Shown: positions 1 to 9,777, numbered from the stretch's first letter. The stretch: DNA of 53,017 nucleotides from Acidobacteriota bacterium (GCA_021793405.1 JAJYSV010000025.1:1-53017); one strand, 5' to 3'. Numbers and translations: made by a program. Notes: a model not told the origin generated them from the letters alone.

Positions 1-87
1 CCATCCAGATTCTCCTTTGCGTGTGCTTGGCGGCTCACGTCTCGGAGTTTCTTGGATGGACTCCCGTATCTGTCAAACTTCTACTGC

Positions 88-108
88 CTCCCCGGCAGAG
101 CCGGGGGG
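88..108. terminator. GC-rich hairpin downstream of mqnD
   Basis: A perfect 7-bp stem (CCCCGGC at 90-96, GCCGGGG at 100-106) closes on a 3-nt AGA loop and can be extended by two weaker pairs on each side. It lies about 35 bp beyond the stop codon of the minus-strand mqnD-like gene. No T-run follows on the minus strand, so it is at best a weak or Rho-assisted terminator. Confidence 0.35.
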
Positions 109-143
109 TCTCCCGGTTGTACTAGAGCAATAAGTCCGCCGCC

Positions 144-1001
144 TTATTCGGCGAAGTCCACCCGCACCGGATGGGGAATTACGCCGCGTTCGTATCCCAT
201 GGCAAGCAGGCGGCGTATTGCCTCTTTTCCGTCTTCGCCGTAGTCCAGGGTGCGCTCATTGACATACATGCCGACGAAGCGGTTTGCGGAAGGAGTATCG
301 AGATCGCGTGCGTACTGCATGGCATGAGCAAGCGCCTCTTCGCGATGCTGGAGGGCATAGCTGACACTGTCGCGCAGGGCCTGGTTCATCATGCGATGCA
401 CGGAGATGCCCAGATCCCGTCGAATCGCATTGCCTCCCAAAGGGAGCGGCAGGCCAGTCTGTTCGCGCCACCATGTTCCCATATCGAGCACACAGGTCAG
501 GCCATCGCGAGCATACGTGAGCTGGCCTTCGTGAATGATGAGTCCCGCGTCATATTTTCCAGCAAGTACCTGGGGAATGATCTGATCGAACGGAACCAGT
601 TCCGTGGTCACGCCTGGCAGCGCCATCTGCAACACCAGATTGGCTGTAGTTAACTGGCCGGGAATGGCGATGCGCAGGCGGCGAACTTCACCCAGAGAGT
701 AGGCGCGCTTCGCGACGATCATCGGGCCATAGCCCTCGCCTACGCTGCCGCCGCATGGCATCAGAGCGTACCTGTCCTGGACGTAAGGATACGCGTGGAA
801 GGAGATCGCGGTCACATCATAAAATGCTTCCCGCATCGCCTTCTGGTTCAAGGTTTCAATGTCTGTCAGAGTATGGGTAAATTCATAGCCGGACACAGTG
901 ACTTTGCCGGTTGCCAATCCATAAAACATGAAGGCGTCATCGGAATCAGGACTGTGGGCGATGCTGATTTGTCGTACTGCAGCTTCGGTCTGCGTTGCCA
1001 T
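144..1001 (-). CDS. mqnD: MqnD-like 1,4-dihydroxy-6-naphthoate synthase
   Basis: This is a 285-residue protein of the MqnA/MqnD periplasmic-binding-protein fold. MqnD converts cyclic dehypoxanthine futalosine to 1,4-dihydroxy-6-naphthoate in the futalosine route to menaquinone. The N-terminal motif SPDSDDAFMFYGL and the later GGSVGEGYGPMIVAK segment match the family. A longer frame reaches 1121, but the ATG at 999-1001 has a good GGGAG ribosome-binding site five bases upstream, and the upstream extension looks like an unrelated hydrophobic stretch, so 1001 is preferred. No other menaquinone gene is visible nearby. The gene implies menaquinone as respiratory quinone, which fits the complex I operon and hydrogenase in the same window. 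Assignment to MqnD rather than MqnA rests on the SPDxDDAFMF motif and was not tested by alignment. Confidence 0.85.
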   Translation of the reverse strand: MATQTEAAVRQISIAHSPDSDDAFMFYGLATGKVTVSGYEFTHTLTDIETLNQKAMREAFYDVTAISFHAYPYVQDRYALMPCGGSVGEGYGPMIVAKRAYSLGEVRRLRIAIPGQLTTANLVLQMALPGVTTELVPFDQIIPQVLAGKYDAGLIIHEGQLTYARDGLTCVLDMGTWWREQTGLPLPLGGNAIRRDLGISVHRMMNQALRDSVSYALQHREEALAHAMQYARDLDTPSANRFVGMYVNERTLDYGEDGKEAIRRLLAMGYERGVIPHPVRVDFAE

Positions 1002-1272
1002 AATTACTCCCAGACTTAAGAGTAAAGCAACGAGAACAAACAGCGTACATACCCCAGGGAATCGTGGGGCGTGGATTTTCAGTTGGCTGGATTTCGGCGC
1101 TCGACCAAGGTCGCTCCCCATTCATCCGGGCTGAGGTCTCGGGAATGCTGAGAAAAGAGCCAGCTGTGCCTAGCACGGTATGGGTTGGCACGGAAAGGTT
1201 ATTCGACATATGTCAAGATGCAATCCATCCATGGCCAGAAGAACCGTTGGAATCCGATAGCTGGCTACGATG

Positions 1273-1938
1273 TCATGCGACTTGATCGGAAGACTGTGCG
1301 GACTTGGATCGCGCGGTGCTTCTCTGCGTTCGTATCAACACGAAGATGGATACCCCAAGCAGCAAACATTCCAGCAAATAGTTGTATTCAAAAGGCAAAT
1401 GCGCGGCTATTCGGGCGCGCCGCGTTGGCGGGACTGGAGCAACGATTTCCTGATTTTCCACGATCTCAGCCGAAGGGACGCTTTCCGGCGTCTCCACCGA
1501 CGTTGGCTCCGGCGTCAGTAGAGCCTCCCAAACCTCGTCCGCTGGCGTCAGCACAGCCTCCTGAACCTCGTCCTCCGGCGTCAGCACAGCTTCCTGAACC
1601 TCGTCCTCTGGCGTCAGCACAGCTTCCTGAACCTCGTCCTCTGGCGTCAGCACAGCCTCCTGAACCTCGTCTTCCGGCGCTATCACGGTTGATACGGCGA
1701 AATTCTCGGGAATCGACGGGGGTTCAACATATTCGCGCTCAGGGGGAGGAAACATCGCCATATCTACGGGATTTAATTGAACATCCGATTCGTACGACTC
1801 GATAGCGCTCTTCAAATGCGTCAACGAGAGTTCGCCACCGAAAGCTGGCTTCGAGCGCAAGACTCGGCGCGACGTTGAAAACAGAGCAACGCACAGCACG
1901 GAAATAGCAATCATGGCGGTTACGTACAGGATCTGCAT
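1273..1938 (-). CDS. Membrane protein with tandem acidic 11-residue repeats
   Basis: The function of this 221-residue protein is not recognised. Residues 1-20 (MQILYVTAMIAISVLCVALF) form a membrane segment, followed by basic residues. The middle carries five copies of an 11-residue acidic unit with consensus DEVQEAVLTPE, the last one degenerate. A basic stretch and a second membrane segment near residues 185-200 (LLECLLLGVSIFVLIR) precede a polar tail. The repeats would form a negatively charged linker between the two membrane anchors. No enzymatic motif is visible. The ribosome-binding site at 1938 is weak. The opposite strand is also open across the repeats (PPEPRPLASAQ units), but it has no hydrophobic segments, so the minus reading is preferred. 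Confidence 0.6.
   Translation of the reverse strand: MQILYVTAMIAISVLCVALFSTSRRVLRSKPAFGGELSLTHLKSAIESYESDVQLNPVDMAMFPPPEREYVEPPSIPENFAVSTVIAPEDEVQEAVLTPEDEVQEAVLTPEDEVQEAVLTPEDEVQEAVLTPADEVWEALLTPEPTSVETPESVPSAEIVENQEIVAPVPPTRRARIAAHLPFEYNYLLECLLLGVSIFVLIRTQRSTARSKSAQSSDQVA
1511..1675. repeat. Five tandem 33-bp coding repeats
   Basis: Five adjacent 33-bp units begin at 1511, 1544, 1577, 1610 and 1643, each starting GGCGTCAG on the plus strand. Units at 1544-1675 are nearly identical and differ at a few C/T positions. The unit at 1511 is more diverged. The period is a multiple of three, so unit gain or loss keeps the minus-strand gene in frame. Confidence 0.95.
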
Positions 1939-2068
1939 TGGCAGGCACCTACGTGAGGGAGAATGTATGCTAGAGCAGCCATTTTAGCAACATTGATCCG
2001 ATTTTGGATTGCACTTTCTGCTCTCCACGTGGGGCGGGGAACCAAAGTAGCAACAGCCTGCGCGATGC

Positions 2069-4366
2069 TTATCGTGCTTCGACGGCCTGCCGCGGAGGAT
2101 GGACTGCTGCGAATGAGCCCAATTCCCCTGGAGTGGCGGCCGAAGCGGGCCAGGAAGGATTCGGCTCGGCGGACATTTCGAAGACCAGCTTGCCCCCGTG
2201 GACAATCTCCGAATGCCGCAACCAGAACCGATTCAGCGGCACTCCATTCAGCGTGGCGGACCGAATGTAGAAGTTTTGCGCAGAAAGATTATTCGCGACA
2301 ATTTCGAACTGTTTGCCATTGGGGAGAAAAATCGTCACTTTGGGGAAGTGTGGTGTGCCGATTGCATAGGCCGGAATTCCAGGGGTGACAGGGTAAAAGC
2401 CAAGTGCGCCAAAGATATACCATGCGGACATCTGTCCGGCATCGTCGTTGCCGGGGAGCCCATCCGGACGATCTTGATAGAGCGTGCTTAGGATGTCGTG
2501 CACATGTTCCTGCGTCTTGGGAGCAGCCCCCGCATAGTCGTAGAGATAGGCGATGTGATGACTTGGTTCGTTGCCCTGGTTGTAGAGGTTACGGCGGAAG
2601 AGTTCATCCAGTTTGGCAACGAACATGGAGTTTCCATGTTCCAGATGGATGAGTCCAGGAAGGTCTTGCAGGACGTAAAATGTGAATTGAAACGGCACGC
2701 CCTCTGTAACGAAATTTGCAGGCCTGGCTGGATCGAAGGGGGTAATCCAAGTGCCGTTCGCATACCGGCCGCGGGCGAAGCCTGTTTCCGGATCGATCAC
2801 GTTGCGGTAGTTCTGGGCGCGTTTCGCCAGAATGGCAGCGTCCTCGTTTTTGCCGAGGGACCGTGCAACCTGGCCGAGGACATAATCGTCGTAGGCGTAA
2901 TCCATTGTGCGAGCCACTTGCTCGTTCTTGTGAAACGCTTCGAGGACATGATCTTCAAGCGGGATGTAGCCGTATTTCAGATAGGATTGGAGCGCGCGAC
3001 GGCCCTTTCCATCTGCGTAAGCTTCGGGCGTTGGAGATTCGAAGGCATTCTTGCGCATGAGCGCGTACGCCTTTTCGATGTCAAAGCCGCGGATTCCCTT
3101 CAGCCATGCGTCACCAATAATGGAGACACCGTGGTCTCCGTCCATTTCAGCGGTATAGCTATTCCAGGCCGGGAACATAGGGAGGAATCCGCCCTGCTCA
3201 CCTTTATCGACGAGCGATTGCACCATCTCGCTATCCATCTGTGGGTCAAGAATCGTGAACAGGGGGTGGACGGCGCGAAAAGTGTCCCAGATGGAAAAGT
3301 CGTCATAGTAAGTGTGAACATGAGCAGTTTCGATAGAAGCGCCACCGCCAAATTGTGGATATGTGCCGCTGACGTCGCTGTAGATGCGCGGCAGCAGCAT
3401 CGCGTGATAAAGCGCTGTATAAAAGATGCGCTCGTCATTGGAAGAGCCGGAGACGCGGATTTTTCCCAGTTCATGGTTCCACTGGGCGGCCGCGTGCTGT
3501 TTCACTTCTTCAAAGTTCCAACCCGGAATTTCTGCGCGAAGATTTCTTCTGGCTTCGTCGAAACTGGTGAAGGAAGTGCCAATGCGCACATGGACGATTT
3601 CACCAGGCTTGAGATTGAAGAAGACATAGCCGCCCGGCCAGCCACCATCGGAACTCTGTACCGTGCTTCCTGCGCTCATGCTCTTTGCTGACGAAGTTCC
3701 ACCCACTTGAAAGGGATGATCGAACTGCACAACGGCATAGCCGGAAAATCCAGCCAACTGACCGGTTCCGGCAAAGAAACGACGGACAGCGCTTCGGCTC
3801 GTGATCTCTTGCCGGTCCTTATCGATGGCGATAGAGCCGTCACCGGGCTGCGCAAAATTCTCCACCAGAATCCATGACTTGCCACCACGCAAGAATTGAA
3901 GGCGGAGAATTCCGCAGCGTGCCGTTCCCGTGACTGCAGCCTTGATGTCGGAGTCGGGAAGCGTGACGCTGTAGAGGTAGGGAGTTGCATGCTCCGCCGC
4001 ATGGGAGAACGATGCGGTCGGAAATCCATTGGTGAAATCGGGTTCGCCCTCGCCCATCATGATCTGAACGCTGCCATACTCCGGAGCGTCCGAGCCGGAC
4101 AGGTAGTGCGAGCCTCGAAATCCATGAAAGCTTGTATCTGTGAAGTAGTACGGCACGACCGCCTTCTTCTGACCATCGGTGGTAGCAGGTGTCCACTGGG
4201 TCATGGCGAAGGGAACGCCGGCAGAAGGAAAGGTCTGTCCTTCATTGGCTGTGCCAACAAGAGGATTCACGAGATCCGCAGGCTTCACCGGCATCTGCGC
4301 GCGGGCAACGACAGGAGCGAACAAAACTAAGAGCAGGAAACGGCTAAGGTCGCGAATTCTTTTCAT
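2069..4366 (-). CDS. Secreted GH92 family glycoside hydrolase (alpha-mannosidase family)
   Basis: This 765-residue protein begins with a signal peptide (MKRIRDLSRFLLLVLFAPVVARA). The GH92 hallmarks follow: VNPLVGTANEGQTFPSAGVPFAM near residues 36-58, GFRGSHYLSG, and the C-terminal signature DGLPGNDDAGQMSAWYIFGALGFYP around residue 640. GH92 enzymes are calcium-dependent exo-acting mannosidases, mostly active on alpha-1,2-, 1,3- or 1,4-linked mannose. The linkage cannot be told from sequence alone. The frame is open upstream to 4498, but the ATG at 4366 directly precedes the signal peptide and is chosen for that reason. The ribosome-binding site is weak. The epimerase-like gene upstream and the TonB-dependent receptor further upstream on the same strand suggest a polysaccharide or glycan utilisation cluster. 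Confidence 0.92.
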   Translation of the reverse strand: MKRIRDLSRFLLLVLFAPVVARAQMPVKPADLVNPLVGTANEGQTFPSAGVPFAMTQWTPATTDGQKKAVVPYYFTDTSFHGFRGSHYLSGSDAPEYGSVQIMMGEGEPDFTNGFPTASFSHAAEHATPYLYSVTLPDSDIKAAVTGTARCGILRLQFLRGGKSWILVENFAQPGDGSIAIDKDRQEITSRSAVRRFFAGTGQLAGFSGYAVVQFDHPFQVGGTSSAKSMSAGSTVQSSDGGWPGGYVFFNLKPGEIVHVRIGTSFTSFDEARRNLRAEIPGWNFEEVKQHAAAQWNHELGKIRVSGSSNDERIFYTALYHAMLLPRIYSDVSGTYPQFGGGASIETAHVHTYYDDFSIWDTFRAVHPLFTILDPQMDSEMVQSLVDKGEQGGFLPMFPAWNSYTAEMDGDHGVSIIGDAWLKGIRGFDIEKAYALMRKNAFESPTPEAYADGKGRRALQSYLKYGYIPLEDHVLEAFHKNEQVARTMDYAYDDYVLGQVARSLGKNEDAAILAKRAQNYRNVIDPETGFARGRYANGTWITPFDPARPANFVTEGVPFQFTFYVLQDLPGLIHLEHGNSMFVAKLDELFRRNLYNQGNEPSHHIAYLYDYAGAAPKTQEHVHDILSTLYQDRPDGLPGNDDAGQMSAWYIFGALGFYPVTPGIPAYAIGTPHFPKVTIFLPNGKQFEIVANNLSAQNFYIRSATLNGVPLNRFWLRHSEIVHGGKLVFEMSAEPNPSWPASAATPGELGSFAAVHPPRQAVEAR

Positions 4367-4500
4367 CAGGGAGTCTCTCAAGTGCAGTGGCAGGGGCGTG
4401 ACGGTCGATCGAGCGCCGTCACGCCGAGGTTGTTTGCAGAAGCTAGGTGCCCCGGGTTCCAGAAACTTGGAGTCCTGTTCTATTCCATTGAAGAACAACT

Positions 4501-5436
4501 CTAGGCGTGGAGCTTGCGCATATACTCCGCGTTAATTTTCAGTTCCTGCATGGGGGGCATGTTGTATTGCTCCTGCTCGACAAAGCAATGTTTTATATGC
4601 CCGGTCTGGGCTGCGGCTTTGAAAATTGGACCATAGTCGATAGAACCTTGACCCAATGCGGTGGAAGTCGGATGCTCTCCGAAGGATGGAGGATTTCCAG
4701 TTTTATTGAAGTCTTTGACGTGCAGCATGGAAATGCGTGTCGGGTAGCGCCGGAGCAACTCAATTGGATCCCCACCACCCACGACCACCCATCCGCAATC
4801 CATCTCCATGGTGACGTACGCAGGGTCAGTCAAACGCATGAGTTCGTCATAGGGCAAAATGCCATCCTGCTTTCGGAACGACATCGTATGGTTGTGAAAG
4901 CCAAATTTCAATCCGGCAGCGTGTACTTTCTTCCCAATTTGGTTGAATTGATCGGCATTCCAGCGCCACTCCTCCAGCGTGAAGGCAGGAGCCTGCCCGC
5001 GAGGATGCGTACCTCTATATTGCAACGGATTTTTGTGAGAAGGGGAGGGACAAATTATGTAGTTGAGTCCAACCTCTTTAGCGAATGCGATGGTCTGATC
5101 GAACTGCGTAGTGAGGTCGGTGTAGGAATAATGCCCGCTGACGCAGCGAAGACTCGCTTGCTGCATCGCCTGTTTTACCTGGCTGGCGCTGTGGTTATAA
5201 AATCCAGCCGCCTCTACTTCCCGGTAGCCGAGGTCTGCAATTTGTTTCAGCGTACCTTCATAGTCGGTGGGTAGCAGATCTCGAACAGAGTAGAGCTGTA
5301 TACCCAAGGGTAAGTTCAGGTACTGTCCGCCATGCTTGCTCTCTGCGGTCAGTGGGGAATTGCGGAAAACAGTGGATCCGCAGAGTAGAGCGGCAGTTCC
5401 AGTTTTAAGAAAATCTCTTCTTGTATTCATTGCCAT
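4501..5436 (-). CDS. Tat-exported sugar phosphate isomerase/epimerase-like TIM-barrel protein
   Basis: This 311-residue protein belongs to the xylose-isomerase-like TIM-barrel superfamily. The start at 5436 gives a twin-arginine leader (TRRDFLKTGTAALLCGS) and has a GGGGAAG ribosome-binding site, so it is preferred over the upstream extension to 5571. Family features include LGYREVEAAGF near the first strand, GFHNHTMSF, EMDCGWVVVGGGDP and MLHVKDFN, which carry the usual Glu/His/Asp metal ligands of the barrel. These exported members are common beside glycosidases in Acidobacteriota and Bacteroidota; the substrate is not known. It precedes the GH92 gene by about 135 bp, so the two may be co-transcribed. 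Confidence 0.85.
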   Translation of the reverse strand: MAMNTRRDFLKTGTAALLCGSTVFRNSPLTAESKHGGQYLNLPLGIQLYSVRDLLPTDYEGTLKQIADLGYREVEAAGFYNHSASQVKQAMQQASLRCVSGHYSYTDLTTQFDQTIAFAKEVGLNYIICPSPSHKNPLQYRGTHPRGQAPAFTLEEWRWNADQFNQIGKKVHAAGLKFGFHNHTMSFRKQDGILPYDELMRLTDPAYVTMEMDCGWVVVGGGDPIELLRRYPTRISMLHVKDFNKTGNPPSFGEHPTSTALGQGSIDYGPIFKAAAQTGHIKHCFVEQEQYNMPPMQELKINAEYMRKLHA

Positions 5437-5608
5437 CGATTTCTTCCCCTCAGTTGGAGCACCGGCGTCGGCCGCGATGCGTATCGTTTTTGCACTACCC
5501 GGATAGAAGACACCAGTCCAGCGCTCTGAATGTTCAGGCAGACGGCGTAGCCGCCTTTCCGCCGGCACCATGATACATCAGGCGCCTGTGACTGGAGTCA
5601 TGCGGTGG

Positions 5609-7255
5609 TTATGGTGAACTGTTCAGATCACGCAGCACCGTCATGGCGGCGTTGCGGCCGTTGATGCCGATGACACTACCGCCGGGGTGCGTACACGCGC
5701 CGCACAGGTAGACTCCCTTCATCGGAGTTCTGGCCGATAGGCGGTTGCTCCACATGTAGGCGGGCAGGCATTCACCCTGGAAGATGTGGCCCCCCGTCAG
5801 GCCCACCTTTTCCTCGATGTCTGGAGGCCCGAGCACCTGTGCATCGACGACGGCCTCTTCCAGGTTGCTGCAAAATCGTCCGATAGAGCGGAATGCCAAT
5901 GCGCGGACCTCATTGCGCCGATCGTCCCAACTGCCCGCGGCAAAGGCATACGGCACATACTGCGCGAAGACGCTCATGGTGTGCATGTCCGTGGGAACCG
6001 CGCTCGCATCATGCACGCTTTGAAAGTAAAGCTCACACCAGAGTTGCTCTGGAAGACATCCAGCCCGGGCAGCGGCATACCCTGCCTTCCAATCCGACTT
6101 TGTCAATGGAGCATTGATCTGGCCATAGTGATGCGCTTCGAGCATTCCGGGGCGGGAAATGAAGTTGGGCAATTCGCGCAGCAGCACGTTCAACTTTACG
6201 GTGCATCCCTCAATGGGCACGGAGCGCACTTTCCGCGCCCAGGCTGCATCTGCGGCGGTGTCCAGCATGTTCAACGCGCGAATCGGATCGGCATTGCAGA
6301 TAACAATCGGCGCCGTAATGCGTTCTCCCCCTTCCAACAGCACGCCCTCCTCTGGCAGGATGCGTGACACGCCTATGCCTGCTGCGACCGTGGCTCCGGC
6401 TTCGCGGGCAGCATCGCAAAAGTAAAAAGAGACCATCCCCATGCCACCCTTCACATATCCCCACATGCCTGGCATGCCGCCAAGCCGACCTGAGGCGTGA
6501 TGGAAGCGAATGGAGGCGGTTCCCGCGTCAAATGGGCTTGCGTTGGTGCCAATCACACCCTGGCCCAGATAGGCAGTCTGCAAGCGCTCGTCGACGAGAT
6601 ATCGCTCGACAAACTCTGCCATCGACCAGTCGAAGAGAAGACTGTGCGCTTCGGAATCGCCAGCGAGGAGATCTTCAAGCTGCTCCTGGCTGGGTGCATC
6701 GCCAATCCACAGATCCTGCAGATTCCCAGCTGCACTGCTACCCATCATGCCGCTCGCCGGGCGAACCAAATCTCGCAACCGGCGGAGCACATCATTCATC
6801 GCGCGCCAGCCCGCAACATCCTTGGGCGAAAAACGGCGCACCTCTTCTTCGCAGCGGGTGTCGTCATCCCAAAGCTGAATGCTGCTGCCGTCCAGGAATG
6901 GAACAAACAGTCCGTTCACCGCTGGTGTCCACTCAAATCCCCGGCTTGGCAGCCCGAGTTCCTCGACAACCAGTGGGTGCAGTAGTCCCGCGAGATATGC
7001 GCAGGGGGACATGCGTACACCTGGGAAGGGCTCTTCAATCGTGCAGGCACCGCCAATCCGTTCGCGGCTCTCGATTACCAAGACGCGCTTTCCTGCTCTG
7101 GCCAGATACGTGGCACAGGCCAGCCCGTTGTGTCCCGCCCCGACGACAATCACATCCCAGGGGCGCGCAGAGATTTCCTTCAATGGCGCTGGTAGACCGA
7201 TTTTTCCTGCTACGGCTGCCGTTGCGGACATGAAGACAGTATCTACGACCGGCAT
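5609..7255 (-). CDS. Phytoene dehydrogenase-like FAD-dependent oxidoreductase
   Basis: This 548-residue flavoprotein of the CrtI/PYROXD2-like family carries an N-terminal dinucleotide-binding motif VVGAGHNGLACATYLARAG (residues 38-55), followed by ESRERIGGACTIEE, which contacts FAD. The C-terminus carries a second FAD motif, GVYLCGACTHPGGSVIGINGRNAA. The N-terminal 30 residues before the Rossmann fold are atypical and the start is uncertain: ATG at 7255 and ATG at 7231 are both possible, and neither has a clear ribosome-binding site. No crtB or other carotenoid genes are nearby, so carotenoid desaturation should not be assumed. PYROXD2-like members have unresolved substrates. Confidence 0.85.
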   Translation of the reverse strand: MPVVDTVFMSATAAVAGKIGLPAPLKEISARPWDVIVVGAGHNGLACATYLARAGKRVLVIESRERIGGACTIEEPFPGVRMSPCAYLAGLLHPLVVEELGLPSRGFEWTPAVNGLFVPFLDGSSIQLWDDDTRCEEEVRRFSPKDVAGWRAMNDVLRRLRDLVRPASGMMGSSAAGNLQDLWIGDAPSQEQLEDLLAGDSEAHSLLFDWSMAEFVERYLVDERLQTAYLGQGVIGTNASPFDAGTASIRFHHASGRLGGMPGMWGYVKGGMGMVSFYFCDAAREAGATVAAGIGVSRILPEEGVLLEGGERITAPIVICNADPIRALNMLDTAADAAWARKVRSVPIEGCTVKLNVLLRELPNFISRPGMLEAHHYGQINAPLTKSDWKAGYAAARAGCLPEQLWCELYFQSVHDASAVPTDMHTMSVFAQYVPYAFAAGSWDDRRNEVRALAFRSIGRFCSNLEEAVVDAQVLGPPDIEEKVGLTGGHIFQGECLPAYMWSNRLSARTPMKGVYLCGACTHPGGSVIGINGRNAAMTVLRDLNSSP

Positions 7256-7461
7256 TCGACAGGAAACACATAACGATCCGGCACCGGCATATTTCTCTCA
7301 ATCGGAACCGAGTCGATCCCCAAAGTTTGGACCGGTATTAAGACAGGACAGGGCCGAGCATCCTCTATCGAGCAAATCCGGCATAAGATCGAATCGATAC
7401 CAGGAGAAAGTTTCGCTGCAAAATCTAAGCATTCAAGGGACGAGAGCGCCTAGAAATAGCT

Positions 7462-9777
7462 CTAGAAATCGGTGCTGAGGCGGACGGCAAAGCTTCGCGG
7501 GGGTCCGATCGCGTTGCCGGAAAACAGACCGCCAAAATCAATCACGTTCAAAACATTGGTCAGGTTCTGGCCGTCCGCCTGAAGATTCATATTCACGCGA
7601 CGTGACTGATAAACGGTTGCGCCGGCCGATGCGTTCACTTGAAATGCAGGATAAATCCGACCGCGGCTGAAGTTGATGCGATCCAGGACCTGTTGGCCAT
7701 ACTCCGCGAGCACAGTTGCGGGGTCTCCATCAAACTGGAAGGGAAGCCCCGAGTCGTACTGAATGCCGCCGGCGATCCAGAAGCGAGGTGTGATTTGATA
7801 GCGAACGCGGCTGCGAACGGTGTTGCGCTGGTCCTGCGAATCCGGAAAATGTCCTGACAGTTGCGAAGCGGCAGCACTGGCATTCGAGCCGAGAAAGAGA
7901 CCGCCGGTCACGGGAAACCAGACATTCCCGACAATATAGGAGTAACTCGCAAATCCGGAAAAATGATGCCAATCGGGAAGATCAAGTTTTGCTTCCACGC
8001 CGTAGAGAATTGCTTTCCTAAATGAGATGGGAAAACTGATCGTCGTATTTCGAATCTGATCGTCATCCGCGTAGTTATCCAAAAATCGGCGAAAATAATT
8101 CGTATCCAATCTAAATTTCTGAAAGAAAACCTTGGTCAGGCCCCCTTCGTAGTAGTCTCCCTGGGAGGGCTGAACCGGCAGGCGCAGAAAATTCTGTGGA
8201 TCGATAGACTCCACCTCCGTTGAACTGGAGAGCAGGATGTTCTCGAATGCCGGCGTCTGAAAAACCCGGTCGTATGAGAAGTGCAATACTGAGTCGGTCG
8301 ACCGAAAATAGTGGGAAACCGCAAAACGCGGTTCCACCGCCTGCCGATTCACGAGCAGTTGATAGTGGTCCCATCGCAGGCCGGCGTCGATGGTCCAATG
8401 ATGCAGGCGGATCAAGTCCTGAATGAAAGCTGCCTGCTCCAGATCTGGGCGATTTCCCTTAAAGGCGAAGGTGGAAGGCGTGTCCGGGTCGAACTGGGTT
8501 GAATCTGTGATGATGTATTTGAAATTTTCATTGAGAAAAGTGTTGTCGGACTCGACGCCGGCTTTCCATTCGTTGCGACCGTGATCGATGGTCAGGTTGG
8601 CTTTGAAATATCCTTCGCGAAACCAATTATGCTGAAAGACCTCGATCGGCGTTGACTTGGGGTTGGAATAGAAGTCATTCGCATTGTCGCGAACCATTCC
8701 GCGCACATCGGCTAGGGCATAGGTCGAAAATGTATGCTGGTAAGACGCAATCCCCATCGTTTCCGCATTATCTGCAGTTTGGCGTTGTCCCGCGGCTTGC
8801 TGAACCAACTCGTTCGGAATGTCGTAGCGCGAGAACTCGTGTCGGAGGATGACGCCAAACTGGTCGCCTTGCGCCAAGTTGCGCCGGTAGTGGAGTGAAA
8901 AGTCGCCCAATGTACCTGTATTCGAGTAGTTTTGTGGAACGACCGGGTTCAAGTAGCGCCCAGTCATGTTCCCACTGGCGCTACCGGCGAACGTATTTTT
9001 TCCAGAGACATACTGCCCTCGTGCAAAGGCGCCGGCAGTGTCGAAGCTGCCGCCAGACAGCACGGATTGTCCATGGAAACCAGGCTGTGAGTCCTGGAGC
9101 GTGTTGATCTCGACTACACCGCCCATCTTTCTGCCGTACTCCGCAGGAATGCCGGCGGTGTAGATGCTCATCGACTCGACATCGTTCGCCGCGATCTCGG
9201 GACCGAAGCTGGGTGAGCGGTTATCCGTGAGAGGAATTCCATCGATCACAAATTGCGTCTGATATTCCGAACCGCGTGGATGCAGCACTGCGTTGCCCTC
9301 ATAGAGCCAACCTGGCTGTGAATTCACCAGGTCCTGAATGGAACGGCCGGGGAGCGAGCTGAGCCTGTGTTGAATCTGCTCTGACCCAATTTCATTCACG
9401 GAGCCAGCCTGGTCAGGATCAATCAAGGTATCGGTGGTCTTGACGATGACAGACTGCTTCAACGATGAGAGCTTGAGTTGAATCGAATCATATGTCGGAA
9501 TTGAGGAGCGAATCTCAATAATCTGAGATATTTCTGCGAATCCAGGTTGCCGCAATAGTATGTGGTAGACACCGTATGGCAAGTGCTGCGCCACCACATT
9601 TCCTGCAGAATTGGTAGTCAGAGTGTTCGAATATTGATTGGCCTCACTCACAATGTGGACTGAAGTCTTTACCCCGAGGCCAGACGGATCGGTTACCTTG
9701 AAGCGCAGCTCTCCTTCATTCGCCTGGCTCAACACCGGTATCGCCACAGACAGAAAAAGAATCAGAAGCGTTCTCAT
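7462..9777 (-). CDS. TonB-dependent receptor with carboxypeptidase-regulatory-like N-terminal domain
   Basis: This 771-residue outer-membrane receptor has a signal peptide (MRTLLILFLSVAIPVLSQA), then an Ig-like carboxypeptidase-regulatory domain (about residues 22-105). The plug domain includes LVNSQPGWLYEGNAVLHPRG and QFVIDGIPLTDNRSP, and a long beta-barrel ends in a terminal Phe (RLSTDF), the usual outer-membrane assembly signal. The ATG at 9777 is chosen because it begins the signal peptide; an upstream TTG at 9801 adds only eight residues. Such receptors import large or scarce substrates using TonB energy. The GH92 gene downstream on the same strand suggests glycans but does not prove it. 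Confidence 0.9.
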   Translation of the reverse strand: MRTLLILFLSVAIPVLSQANEGELRFKVTDPSGLGVKTSVHIVSEANQYSNTLTTNSAGNVVAQHLPYGVYHILLRQPGFAEISQIIEIRSSIPTYDSIQLKLSSLKQSVIVKTTDTLIDPDQAGSVNEIGSEQIQHRLSSLPGRSIQDLVNSQPGWLYEGNAVLHPRGSEYQTQFVIDGIPLTDNRSPSFGPEIAANDVESMSIYTAGIPAEYGRKMGGVVEINTLQDSQPGFHGQSVLSGGSFDTAGAFARGQYVSGKNTFAGSASGNMTGRYLNPVVPQNYSNTGTLGDFSLHYRRNLAQGDQFGVILRHEFSRYDIPNELVQQAAGQRQTADNAETMGIASYQHTFSTYALADVRGMVRDNANDFYSNPKSTPIEVFQHNWFREGYFKANLTIDHGRNEWKAGVESDNTFLNENFKYIITDSTQFDPDTPSTFAFKGNRPDLEQAAFIQDLIRLHHWTIDAGLRWDHYQLLVNRQAVEPRFAVSHYFRSTDSVLHFSYDRVFQTPAFENILLSSSTEVESIDPQNFLRLPVQPSQGDYYEGGLTKVFFQKFRLDTNYFRRFLDNYADDDQIRNTTISFPISFRKAILYGVEAKLDLPDWHHFSGFASYSYIVGNVWFPVTGGLFLGSNASAAASQLSGHFPDSQDQRNTVRSRVRYQITPRFWIAGGIQYDSGLPFQFDGDPATVLAEYGQQVLDRINFSRGRIYPAFQVNASAGATVYQSRRVNMNLQADGQNLTNVLNVIDFGGLFSGNAIGPPRSFAVRLSTDF

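Noticed and set aside
1511-1675. Possible CRISPR array (regular 33-bp period)
   Set aside because: The units are directly adjacent with no spacers and lie in frame within a protein gene. There are no cas genes.
1185-1805. Plus-strand frame with PPEPRPLASAQ repeats opposite the acidic repeat protein
   Set aside because: Both strands are open because the 33-bp repeat has no stop in several frames. The minus reading has membrane helices at both ends; the plus reading has none and no ribosome-binding site.
2498-3691. Plus-strand 397-residue frame
   Set aside because: It is antisense to the GH92 gene and has no recognisable protein features.
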